Shown one piece after another: positions 1 to 6,125 of a stretch of 13,591 nucleotides of DNA. The notes under the pieces were generated by a model. It saw nothing but the letters and a program-made list of their open reading frames with translations, had not been told where the DNA came from and did not search any database. A program made the translations under genes and the position numbers. Each line of letters begins with the position of its first letter. The stretch's first letter is position 1. The stretch is from JAFGED01 sp964551295 (GTDB lineage: Bacteria > Chloroflexota > Anaerolineae > B4-G1): the NCBI GenBank assembly GCA_964551295.1, contig CAZKDJ010000114.1:1-13591 (forward strand). Direction: 5' to 3'.

Positions 1-664
1 GAGTAGCGCCATCTCGCCTTGATTGTTTTTTCTGGTCGGCTTCTTTGTCTTTTGCTTTTTCATCTTGGTCTTTCTTGGGTTCCCCTTCGCCTGGGATGAT
101 GCTGGCAAAATCCTCGCTGACTTTTTTCACAACTTGCTGGGTCTCGCGCCCGGTCTCTCCAATCTCGGTCTGCAAATCGGAGGTTGCGGCCTTGCTCTTT
201 TGCAAGGCCTTATCCCTCTCCCGATCGGTGGTCTCGACTTTTTCAGCAGCGCGATCGCTGCTGCCTGCGGCGATTTTCTCCGGATCTGCTTCGCCCGAGA
301 TAATGCTGGCAAACCCCTCGGTGACTTCTTTCATAATCTGCTGTGTCTCGCGCCCGATCTCTTCAAGCTCGGTTTTCACATTGAAGGTCTCGGCCCGGCT
401 CTTTTGCAAGGCCTTGCCCGTCGCTTGACCGGTGGCCTTGATCTCAGCCGCGAGATCGCTGCCGCCTGCGGTGATCTCTTCGACGGCTTCCTGGGTATCC
501 TGCAGCTCGGTCTGAATGGTCTTCATGACCTCGCTCCAGATCTCGCGACCTCGCCGGGTGAGGCGGCCGAGCGCCTGGCCGAGCTCCAGCATGCGCTGGG
601 GGCCGATCACCAGGATGGCGATGACGATGATGACCATCAATTCACCGGTGCCTATGTTGAACAC
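1..664 (-). CDS. tatB: TatB-like twin-arginine translocase subunit with duplicated C-terminal region (3' end outside window)
   Basis: This is a membrane component of the Tat pathway, which exports folded proteins. The reading frame has 221 codons and no stop before the window edge, so the C-terminus is missing. The start is GTG at 664, preceded by an AGGAG ribosome site, and it overlaps the end of nusB by 13 bases, which suggests translational coupling. Residues 1-7 are short and polar. Residues 9-20 form one hydrophobic helix, followed by the Gly21-Pro22 hinge and an amphipathic helix at about 23-45. Glu8 and the GPQR hinge favour TatB over TatA, which usually has FG at the hinge; a TatA assignment remains possible. 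From residue 67 onwards the protein is a long charged tail made of two related units of about 67-68 residues, 67-133 and 134-200, sharing KALQKS, GRETQQ and FASII motifs. The end is Lys/Asp/Glu-rich. Confidence 0.8.
   Translation of the reverse strand, partial: MFNIGTGELMVIIVIAILVIGPQRMLELGQALGRLTRRGREIWSEVMKTIQTELQDTQEAVEEITAGGSDLAAEIKATGQATGKALQKSRAETFNVKTELEEIGRETQQIMKEVTEGFASIISGEADPEKIAAGSSDRAAEKVETTDRERDKALQKSKAATSDLQTEIGETGRETQQVVKKVSEDFASIIPGEGEPKKDQDEKAKDKEADQKKQSRRDGAT
65..466 (-). repeat. Tandem duplication of about 200 bp inside the tatB-like gene
   Basis: Two consecutive units lie at 466-266 and 265-65 and encode residues 67-133 and 134-200. They share the order GSxDxAAE, KALQKSxA, GRETQQ and FASIIxGE with a period of 67-68 residues. 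At DNA level the units are diverged, but identical stretches remain, such as AAGGCCTTGCAAAAGAGC in both. The tail is probably coiled coil or extended. The function of the repeat is unknown. Confidence 0.75.
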
Positions 665-1107
665 GATTTCTCCTCTATCTTTTCTTTGGCCGATTGCGCG
701 ATGGCTTCCTTGTGCTCCACCAGAGTCCCCAAGACGCCGTTCACGAAACGCGGTGCACTATCGGAGCCGAATGTCTTGGCCAACTCAACAGCTTCGTTGA
801 TAGCTACCTTGATCGGCGTTTGGCCGTCTATGGCGAACTCAAAGATCGCCATGCGCAGGATGTTGCGATCGATATAGGCCATTTGCTCCAATGGCCACTC
901 GGGGGCGTGGCGGTGAATGAAAACGTCGAGAACCTTTTGATGTTTCAGGATGCCGGAGACCAAGCGGCGGGCGAAATTTTTGATGCTCTTTGACAGTTGC
1001 TCGTCAGCCAGCCGTCGCTCCAGTACAGGCCCAGGGGCGTGGCCAGCGCAGTCGATCTCATATAGCGCCTGGAGTGCTGCGATGCGAGCTTGGTGACGGG
1101 CCTTCAC
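652..1107 (-). CDS. nusB: Transcription antitermination factor NusB
   Basis: NusB binds boxA RNA together with ribosomal protein S10 and supports antitermination, mainly of rRNA operons. The 151-residue length is close to the usual 130-150. The N-terminus (residues 1-18) is the Arg-rich helix that opens with RxxAxxALY. The C-terminal signature NEAVELAKTFG-SAPRFVNG spans residues 104-124 and is the family's most conserved stretch. The start is GTG, with GGAGAG about ten bases upstream. The gene follows an Asp23-family gene by 26 bases and overlaps the tatB-like gene by 13. Pairing of Asp23/YqhY with NusB is also seen in Firmicutes. The last few residues (EEKSCST) overlap the next gene's ribosome site and are probably not conserved. 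Confidence 0.96.
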   Translation of the reverse strand: MKARHQARIAALQALYEIDCAGHAPGPVLERRLADEQLSKSIKNFARRLVSGILKHQKVLDVFIHRHAPEWPLEQMAYIDRNILRMAIFEFAIDGQTPIKVAINEAVELAKTFGSDSAPRFVNGVLGTLVEHKEAIAQSAKEKIEEKSCST

Positions 1108-1133
1108 AGTTGCAAATCTCTCCGCGGTCGAAT

Positions 1134-1472
1134 CTATGCGCTAGGGGTGGTGTCAGCTACGTCCTCAATGTGCACGTTGACCAATTCTACTTCCATGCCG
1201 ACGATGTCGTGGATCGCGCGGGTGACCTCGTTTTGGATCTGGCGGCCGATGTTGAGCATATTGACATCCTGTCTGGTCACGACGTACACGTCTGCCCGCA
1301 CGCGATCTTGGGCGATCTCTGTCTTTACGCCATCCTGTCCCAGAAGTCGCTGCACGCCGGGTGGTGTGGTCAGACGGACGACACCCGGCACGGCCAGGGC
1401 TGTCAGACGAGCCACCGTCTCTAGTACTTCTGGCGCGATGGTGATCCTGCCGATTTTGGGTTGTGTTTCCAT
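1134..1472 (-). CDS. Asp23/Gls24 (YqhY-type) family envelope-stress protein, copy 1
   Basis: This is a 112-residue Asp23/Gls24-family protein. It opens with GRITIAPEVLETVARLTALAVPGV (residues 8-31), the usual family beginning. It then has a beta-rich middle ending in the segment NEVTRAIHDIVGMEVELVNVHIEDV (81-105), the family's C-terminal signature. Family members are small soluble proteins. In Firmicutes the YqhY version sits beside nusB and is linked genetically to acetyl-CoA carboxylase control, which fits the place here between fabG and nusB. The start is ATG at 1472, with a GGGGGG Shine-Dalgarno-like run six bases upstream. The gene lies 23 bases after fabG. The exact molecular role is unknown. 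A second paralogue lies at 11184-11540. Confidence 0.9.
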   Translation of the reverse strand: METQPKIGRITIAPEVLETVARLTALAVPGVVRLTTPPGVQRLLGQDGVKTEIAQDRVRADVYVVTRQDVNMLNIGRQIQNEVTRAIHDIVGMEVELVNVHIEDVADTTPSA

Positions 1473-1495
1473 CTTTCATCCCCCCCTTGGACTTC

Positions 1496-2242
<747 letters not shown>

Positions 2243-2259
2243 GTCTCCTCCTTATGTGG

Positions 2260-2282
2260 GTCAAATTGGCAATTTGACCTAC
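2260..2282 (-). repeat. REP-like GTAG hairpin at the bioY-fabG junction
   Basis: On the minus strand this reads GTAG followed by GTCAAATTGCCAATTTGAC, a perfect 9-bp stem around one base. The TAG of the GTAG head is the bioY stop codon, and the hairpin ends about ten bases before the fabG ribosome site. The same layout, GTAG plus hairpin, occurs at 13163-13213 and 13570-13591. The GG/CC pairs of the 13570 stem are AA/TT here. It has no T-run, so it does not look like a normal terminator, although it could affect mRNA processing between the two genes. Confidence 0.75.
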
Positions 2283-2857
2283 GCATCTTGTCTATTGAGC
2301 AGTTTCCATCCGATGGGCAATGACGCTGCGGCCAGGATCGCCTTTAGGACATCGCCGATGACAAAGGGATGCAGGCCCAGGGGCAAGGCGTTCTCGATGC
2401 CTACAAAGAGGGCCAGCCACGGCAGTCCGAAGACGTAGATGATCGCGTTGCCGACCAGCATCGCCAGCAGGGTGGTGACCAACTTGCGGTCCCACCCTCT
2501 CTCCGCTAGCAGGCCCATGACGTAGGCGGCGGCGACAAAGCCAAGCAGGTAGCCGCCCGTCGGTCCTAACAGGCGGGCGAGGCCCAACGGCCCGCCGGGC
2601 GCAAAGACGGGCAGCCCGGCGATGCCCTGCGCCAGGTAGGCCAGCACGCTCAGGCCTCCCCGACGGCTGCCCAGCAGCACGCCGGTCAGCAGCACCCCCA
2701 GCGTCTGCCCGGTAATGGGCACGGGGCCGACGTGGATGGTGAACTGGGCGCACAGAGCGATGAACAGCGAGCCGCCGATGACCAGGGCGGCGTCGTAGGC
2801 CAGAGCCTTTTGCCTCGCGGAGGGGCGTAGGATATCTGCGTAGGTTGTAAAGGTCAT
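2279..2857 (-). CDS. bioY: Biotin transporter substrate-binding subunit BioY
   Basis: BioY is the integral membrane S-component of the biotin ECF transporter. It can work with a shared energising module or, in some organisms, alone. The 192 residues are mostly hydrophobic, with about six predicted helices starting near residue 23. The conserved GPVPITGQT motif is at residues 44-52 and GPTGGYLLGF at 98-107; both are hallmarks of the family. No bioM or bioN genes are in this window. ATG at 2857 has a GTGAGGTG ribosome site. Imported biotin would serve acetyl-CoA carboxylase, in keeping with the fab neighbours. The stop codon lies inside a repeat hairpin, so the last residues may have been altered by its insertion. 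Confidence 0.94.
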   Translation of the reverse strand: MTFTTYADILRPSARQKALAYDAALVIGGSLFIALCAQFTIHVGPVPITGQTLGVLLTGVLLGSRRGGLSVLAYLAQGIAGLPVFAPGGPLGLARLLGPTGGYLLGFVAAAYVMGLLAERGWDRKLVTTLLAMLVGNAIIYVFGLPWLALFVGIENALPLGLHPFVIGDVLKAILAAASLPIGWKLLNRQDA

Positions 2858-2873
2858 GACGGGTACACCTCAC

Positions 2874-3214
2874 TTAGGGTTGTTCGTTAGCATAAACGTT
2901 TACAATCTTGTGGTGATGTTTTAGCTTGGCTCTAATGATCGCCTGTCCAGTTGTGCCGTCGATTTCAGCAATCGTTTTCCCCAATTCCTCAATTTCTTCT
3001 TCTAATTGCTCTGGCAAGTTCGGATGCCGTTTTGTTGAGCTTTTCCCTGACCTCTGCTAATTCTTGTGATGTAAAGGCCAATGCAGTAGTATTTTCATCT
3101 CGGCGGACGATTTACTCGGTGCCACAATGTGTACACACAAATCGATCGACATCTTGAGTGGCTTTTAGCTTGCCGCCGCAGGAGGGGCAAGTGAGGGTAA
3201 GTCACATCGGGCAT
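2874..3214 (-). pseudogene. Decayed zinc-ribbon plus coiled-coil protein gene
   Basis: This stretch has no intact ORF but keeps clear traces of one gene. From 3189 downwards one frame reads CPSCGGKLKAT, then FVCTHCGTE: two CxxC knuckles of a zinc ribbon. A TAA at 3114-3112 interrupts it, yet the same frame continues with IVRRDEN and later KTASELA, an expected continuation of this ribbon family. Near 3009 the frame shifts by one base. The coiled-coil text then runs on in the next frame as QLEEEIEELGKTIAEIDG, ending at TAA 2876-2874. The only nearby ATG (3214) is out of frame with the ribbon, and a TGA at 3204 blocks that frame upstream. So three lesions are visible. The intact family is common in filamentous and soil bacteria and has no firmly known function. 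Sequencing error is unlikely to explain all three. Confidence 0.75.
2891..2904 (-). promoter_or_regulatory. Possible operator-like palindrome upstream of bioY
   Basis: TAAACGTTTA (2893-2902) is a perfect palindrome inside the near-symmetric TGTAAACGTTTATG, about 35 bases upstream of the bioY start. The CG-centred form resembles LacI-family operators. It does not fit the two-half-site, widely spaced BirA operator expected for biotin genes. It also lies in the tail of the decayed gene, so chance is a serious alternative. Confidence 0.25.
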
Positions 3215-3294
3215 AATGGTCTCTGAACGCTTAGTCTTGGCTAACTCTGCTCCAAAGCTTGCTCGGTTGTCAATCTCTCAACGTTGAGTAGCTT

Positions 3295-3750
3295 TTACCG
3301 CGTCAGTCTTATCTCCCCCAAAACTCCGTTGCTCCACTGTCCGTCGATGGTGAAATCGTTGGTGTTTCCGCGTGTCGTGCCGCTGAACCTGGCCTCGGCC
3401 TCGGTCTCGAAGGAGAAGGTGAGACTGGATTGCTCGAACGACCACGTGCCCTGGCCGGTTACTTGCTCGCCGTCCACGTATTCCACAAACGACATCGTCA
3501 TGTCGCAGTCGAAGTTGATCGTTCCGTGATACTCGTCGTACATTCTCTCGGGATCGGTGACTTGATACTCGGCGCAAAAGTCAGATGTGTTGGCTCGCTC
3601 GACGGGCTTGGGAGCGGACGGGCCGGATGAGGACTCGGACGAAGACGCAAAGATCAGGATGCCCCCCACGCACGCCACAGTTAGACAGCACACGACCGCC
3701 AGGACAAGTACGATGGCGAGTACAATCCAAATAGTGTTACCGCCGCGCAT
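3295..3750 (-). CDS. Membrane-anchored extracytoplasmic protein of unknown function
   Basis: I do not recognise this 151-residue protein. Residues 8-35 form one strong hydrophobic segment with three cysteines (21, 22, 27), followed by a Ser/Pro/Gly-rich linker (36-50), so the rest probably lies outside the membrane. There is no clean lipobox: the residues before Cys27 are TVA. The remaining 100 residues are polar and likely beta-rich, with alternating strands such as GTWSFEQSSLTFSFETEAEARFSG written as short repeats of hydrophobic and polar residues, plus Cys59 and Cys82, which could pair. ATG at 3750 has a GAGGTGA site five bases upstream. It follows fabD by 36 bases on the same strand, but nothing ties it to fatty-acid synthesis; it may be a later arrival in the cluster. 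Confidence 0.7.
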   Translation of the reverse strand: MRGGNTIWIVLAIVLVLAVVCCLTVACVGGILIFASSSESSSGPSAPKPVERANTSDFCAEYQVTDPERMYDEYHGTINFDCDMTMSFVEYVDGEQVTGQGTWSFEQSSLTFSFETEAEARFSGTTRGNTNDFTIDGQWSNGVLGEIRLTR

Positions 3751-3786
3751 ATGTCACCTCTTGCTGGACATTTTCTTGCATACAGA

Positions 3787-4701
3787 TCATTCTGTGCTGA
3801 GAATCTCTTCGCTTGTCAGTCGTTCGACGTCGCGGTCGATGCGTTTTATCAGCTTGGTGAGCACGTCCTTTGGACCCACCTCGACGAAGCGCGTCACCCC
3901 CTGCGCGATCAGCCAGCGCATCGAGTCGGTCCAGTGCACGGGGGAGGTGAGTTGCTGGGCCACGGCTTCGCGGATCTCGCCGGGATCGGTGAGCGGCCCG
4001 GCGGTGGCGTTGGTCACGATGGGAACGGACGGCGCTCGAAAGGGCGTCGCTTCCAGGACGCGGCGGAACTCGGCTGCCGCCTCGGTCATCAGCGGCGAGT
4101 GGGCGCCGATGCTGACCGCCAGCCGCTTGACGATCTTGGCGCCCTGATCCTTGATCTGGGCCATTGCAATATCCAGTGCGGTCTCGGTGCCGGAGATGAC
4201 GATCTGGCCGGGGCAGTTGTCATTGGCGATGCCCACATATTCGCCCGTTTGCTCTCGCACATCGGCGCAGACCCTTTCCACCACCTCTCTATCCAGGGCG
4301 ATGATGGCTGCCATCCCGCCCGGACTTTTATCGTCGGCCTGCTTCATCAGCCGGCCGCGCTCGCGCACAACCCTTAGGCCATCCTCGAACGAAAGCGCAC
4401 CCGCCGCGACCAGCGCGCCAAACTCCCCCAGGCTGTGCCCGGCGACGTAGGCGGGCTGACCAAGTCCCTGTTCGTCCAGCACGCGCAGCGCGGCGATGCT
4501 GGCGGCGAGGATAGCGGGTTGGGTGTTGTAGGTGTCGTTCAACTCCTCTTTGGGTCCTTCAAAGCACAGACGCGATAGAGGCATGCCTAAAACACCGTCG
4601 GCCTGCTCAAATGCCGCACGGGCCGACGGAGAAGTTGTGTATAAATTGTGCGTCATCCCTACGTGCTGAGAACCCTGGCCTGGGAACAAGAAGGCTTGCA
4701 T
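3787..4701 (-). CDS. fabD: Malonyl-CoA:ACP transacylase FabD
   Basis: FabD moves the malonyl group from CoA to acyl-carrier protein, providing the extender unit for fatty-acid synthesis. The length of 304 residues is typical. The oxyanion-hole motif PGQGSQ spans residues 7-12. The nucleophile Ser90 lies in GHSLGE (88-93). Arg116 in RGRLM binds the malonyl carboxylate in the family. The catalytic His201 is in GAHSPLM, and VEVGP (273-277) follows. ATG at 4701 has AGGAG twelve bases upstream, a rather long spacing. The 100 bases before it carry a possible promoter and a short palindrome. It is separated from fabG by three genes or remnants, and neither acpP nor plsX is nearby. Confidence 0.96.
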   Translation of the reverse strand: MQAFLFPGQGSQHVGMTHNLYTTSPSARAAFEQADGVLGMPLSRLCFEGPKEELNDTYNTQPAILAASIAALRVLDEQGLGQPAYVAGHSLGEFGALVAAGALSFEDGLRVVRERGRLMKQADDKSPGGMAAIIALDREVVERVCADVREQTGEYVGIANDNCPGQIVISGTETALDIAMAQIKDQGAKIVKRLAVSIGAHSPLMTEAAAEFRRVLEATPFRAPSVPIVTNATAGPLTDPGEIREAVAQQLTSPVHWTDSMRWLIAQGVTRFVEVGPKDVLTKLIKRIDRDVERLTSEEILSTE

Positions 4702-4737
4702 GGTTGGTAAGCGCTCCTGTCAAAGATGTGATGCGGG

Positions 4738-4753
4738 CAACCTGTAGAGGTTG
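4738..4753. promoter_or_regulatory. Short palindrome between the fabD promoter candidate and the fabD start
   Basis: CAACCTGTAGAGGTTG is a 6-bp inverted repeat around four bases. It lies just downstream of a candidate -10 element (4764-4769) and 37 bases before fabD. The position suits a repressor site or a small hairpin in the leader. It does not match the FapR operator I know. Evidence is positional only. Confidence 0.3.
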
Positions 4754-4763
4754 TGCGGCGTGA

Positions 4764-4772
4764 ACTATAACA
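4764..4772 (-). promoter_or_regulatory. Candidate extended -10 promoter of fabD
   Basis: On the minus strand TGT-TATAGT reads as an extended -10 element about 62 bases upstream of fabD. No convincing -35 hexamer stands at 16-18 bases. It lies in the 100-bp gap after rpmF, the largest in this part of the cluster, which makes an internal promoter plausible. Confidence 0.35.
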
Positions 4773-4801
4773 CCGAATCACACATCACGTTTCACGGCCG
4801 T

Positions 4802-4987
4802 TTATTCCTCCTCGACTTCGAGTACCTGGACACCCCGGTAAGTGCCGCAGGATAGGCACACGTGGTGCGGCAGTACGGGCTCGCCGCATTGCGGACAGCG
4901 CACCGGCTTTCTGGGATTTAGCTTCCAGTTGGCGCTCCGCTTGGCTCCGCGAGCCTTCGATATTTTGCGCTTTGGTAGTGCAGGCAT
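4802..4987 (-). CDS. rpmF: 50S ribosomal protein L32 (zinc-ribbon form)
   Basis: L32 is a small protein of the large ribosomal subunit. With the start at 4987 it has 61 residues, as expected; a longer upstream start is possible but would add residues unlike L32. The N-terminus MPALPKRKISKARGAKRSA and WKL are typical of L32. Cys31-Cys34 and Cys44-Cys47 form the zinc knuckle. The chosen ATG has an excellent AGGAGGAG site. A textbook promoter (5078-5106) and a leader of roughly 80 bases precede it, so it can be expressed apart from coaD upstream. The neighbour fabD downstream recalls the rpmF-fab linkage of many bacteria. Confidence 0.95.
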   Translation of the reverse strand: MPALPKRKISKARGAKRSANWKLNPRKPVRCPQCGEPVLPHHVCLSCGTYRGVQVLEVEEE

Positions 4988-5038
4988 GTCTCCTCCTACT
5001 AGATTCTTTTGGTCTTGACCTTGCGGTGGGCCCGAGGC

Positions 5039-5074
5039 CCCCGGCTGCATCCTAGCAAAGCTTGAATGCAGGGG
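5039..5074 (-). other. Potential stem in the rpmF leader RNA
   Basis: In the leader between the rpmF promoter and gene, CTGCAT (5066-5071 strand complement) can pair with ATGCAG (5045-5050 complement), and the flanking C and G runs can extend the stem. A second GC-rich hairpin follows at about 5027-5043. No known riboswitch was recognised. This could be autoregulatory or simply leader structure. Confidence 0.35.
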
Positions 5075-5077
5075 CGT

Positions 5078-5106
5078 ATTATAGAGGCGAGCGATGAACC
5101 TGTCAA
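5078..5106 (-). promoter_or_regulatory. Consensus sigma-70-type promoter of rpmF
   Basis: The minus strand carries TTGACA (5106-5101), a 17-base spacer and TATAAT (5083-5078): a perfect match to the housekeeping consensus. Transcription would start near 5071, about 84 bases before the rpmF ATG. It lies just behind the stop codon of the coiled-coil gene. Confidence 0.85.
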
Positions 5107-5131
5107 GGGGAAAGCCTCAGGCTTTTTCCCC
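5107..5131 (-). other. Hairpin around the stop codon of the coiled-coil gene
   Basis: On the minus strand GGGG-AA-AAAGCC-TGA-GGCTTT-CCCC folds with the stop codon TGA as its loop. It directly precedes the rpmF -35 box. There is no T-run behind it, so an intrinsic terminator is doubtful; it may slow read-through into the rpmF unit or protect the upstream mRNA end. Confidence 0.4.
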
Positions 5132-5587
5132 TCCTCTGGCTTCGCGTTCGGCTTGGATGGCGCGGATGCCGTTCTCGATCACCGTCAGCGCCCGCTTCAT
5201 CTCCTGCTCTAGGTTGCAGAGCACGTCGAAGGCGTATTCGTCGGCCCCGGAGCGGGTGTGCTTGGCCTCCCGTTCGGCCTGCTTGCGGATGGATTCGGCG
5301 CGCGTCTCGGCGGCTTGGGCGATGGCGTGTTCCGAGGCGGCTTCGGCCGCCTCCTGGCGGGCCAATTCGATGATGCGCTCCGCCTCCTCCTTGGCCTGGG
5401 CGATGGTGCGCTCCTTCTCACGGATGATGCGCTCGGCGCGCCGCACCTCGTCCGGGATCGAGATGCGCATTTGATCGACCAGCGACCAGATGCGCTCCTC
5501 GTCGACCAGCCGCAGCTTGCTGAAGGGCACCTGCCGGCTCTCTTTGGTGATTTCCTCCAGGCGGTCTACAAGATACAGGATGTCCAT
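5117..5587 (-). CDS. Conserved coiled-coil protein (DivIVA / ATPase-stalk-like), function unknown
   Basis: This is a 156-residue cytoplasmic protein without a signal or membrane segment. Residues 1-45 are a small folded-looking start (DILYLVDRLEE, VPFSKLRLVDEERIWSLVDQMRISIP). It then becomes a long charged helix at about 47-112, rich in Ala, Glu and Arg with heptad character. A shorter helix, 117-150, ends the protein. I recognise the start as typical of a family seen next to coaD in Chloroflexota; annotation pipelines often give such proteins loose ATPase-subunit or DivIVA names because of the coiled coil. ATG at 5587 is preceded by GAGGAGA that overlaps the coaD stop, with a gap of only ten bases. 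It occupies the place where many bacteria have the DUF177/YlbN gene before rpmF. A longer upstream start would overlap coaD and is less likely. Confidence 0.8.
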   Translation of the reverse strand: MDILYLVDRLEEITKESRQVPFSKLRLVDEERIWSLVDQMRISIPDEVRRAERIIREKERTIAQAKEEAERIIELARQEAAEAASEHAIAQAAETRAESIRKQAEREAKHTRSGADEYAFDVLCNLEQEMKRALTVIENGIRAIQAEREARGGEKA

Positions 5588-5597
5588 ATTCGTCTCC

Positions 5598-6125
5598 TCA
5601 ATCGCGCAGCGATACGACCGGTGCCGGTTCGTGGTTCTTTGCTCGCTCGCGTCTCTTGGTCTCCAACGCCGATGCGACGTGCGGGGGAGCCATCCCACTC
5701 ACGTTGCCTCCCAGCAGTGCCACCTCCTTGAGCACGCTGGAGCTCAAAAAGGCGTAATCCTGGCGCGTCATCAAGCAGATGAATTCAACCTCTGGCGCAA
5801 GCTGACGGTTGGTGAGCGCCATCTGGTACTCTAGCTCAAAGTCGTTGGTGGCTCGCAGTCCGCGCACAATGGCTTGGGCTCCGATCTCGCGTGCAAACTC
5901 GACGGTCAGACCGCTGTATGAAACCGTGCGCACGTCGGGCAAATCAGTCAGGGCTTGCTGCGCCAACTGAACCCGTTCGTCAGCGGTGAACAGCAGATCC
6001 TTTGCCGGTTTGTCGTATACGGCCACGATCAGCTCGTCAAAGATATTGGCCGCGCGGGTGGCGATATCGACGTGCCCAAAGTGGATGGGATCGAAAGCTC
6101 CTGGATAAATGGCGATGTGCTTCAA
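5598..6125 (-). CDS. coaD: Phosphopantetheine adenylyltransferase CoaD
   Basis: CoaD adenylates 4'-phosphopantetheine to dephospho-CoA, the penultimate step of coenzyme A synthesis. The nucleotidyltransferase motif GAFDPIHFGH is at residues 9-18, with His15 and His18 binding ATP. RGLRATNDFE is at 88-97 and the SSSVLKE segment at 128-134, the equivalent of ISSTxVR. The core ends near residue 155. A 20-residue polar tail makes it 175 residues, slightly longer than the usual 160. The start codon is TTG and its TTGA overlaps the recG stop by four bases, a typical coupled arrangement. The product feeds the ACP and acyl-CoA pools used by the neighbouring fab genes. Confidence 0.95.
   Translation of the reverse strand: MKHIAIYPGAFDPIHFGHVDIATRAANIFDELIVAVYDKPAKDLLFTADERVQLAQQALTDLPDVRTVSYSGLTVEFAREIGAQAIVRGLRATNDFELEYQMALTNRQLAPEVEFICLMTRQDYAFLSSSVLKEVALLGGNVSGMAPPHVASALETKRRERAKNHEPAPVVSLRD

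Noticed and set aside
23..877. Plus-strand open frame of 284 codons with hydrophobic start
   Set aside because: It mirrors the tatB-like gene and nusB on the other strand, which have recognisable motifs and ribosome sites.
2880..2915. BirA-type biotin operator before bioY
   Set aside because: One TTGTAAAC half-site is present, but no second half-site at the expected spacing.
5107..5131. Intrinsic terminator after the coiled-coil gene
   Set aside because: The hairpin has the stop codon as its loop but no T-run behind it, so it is listed only as a hairpin.
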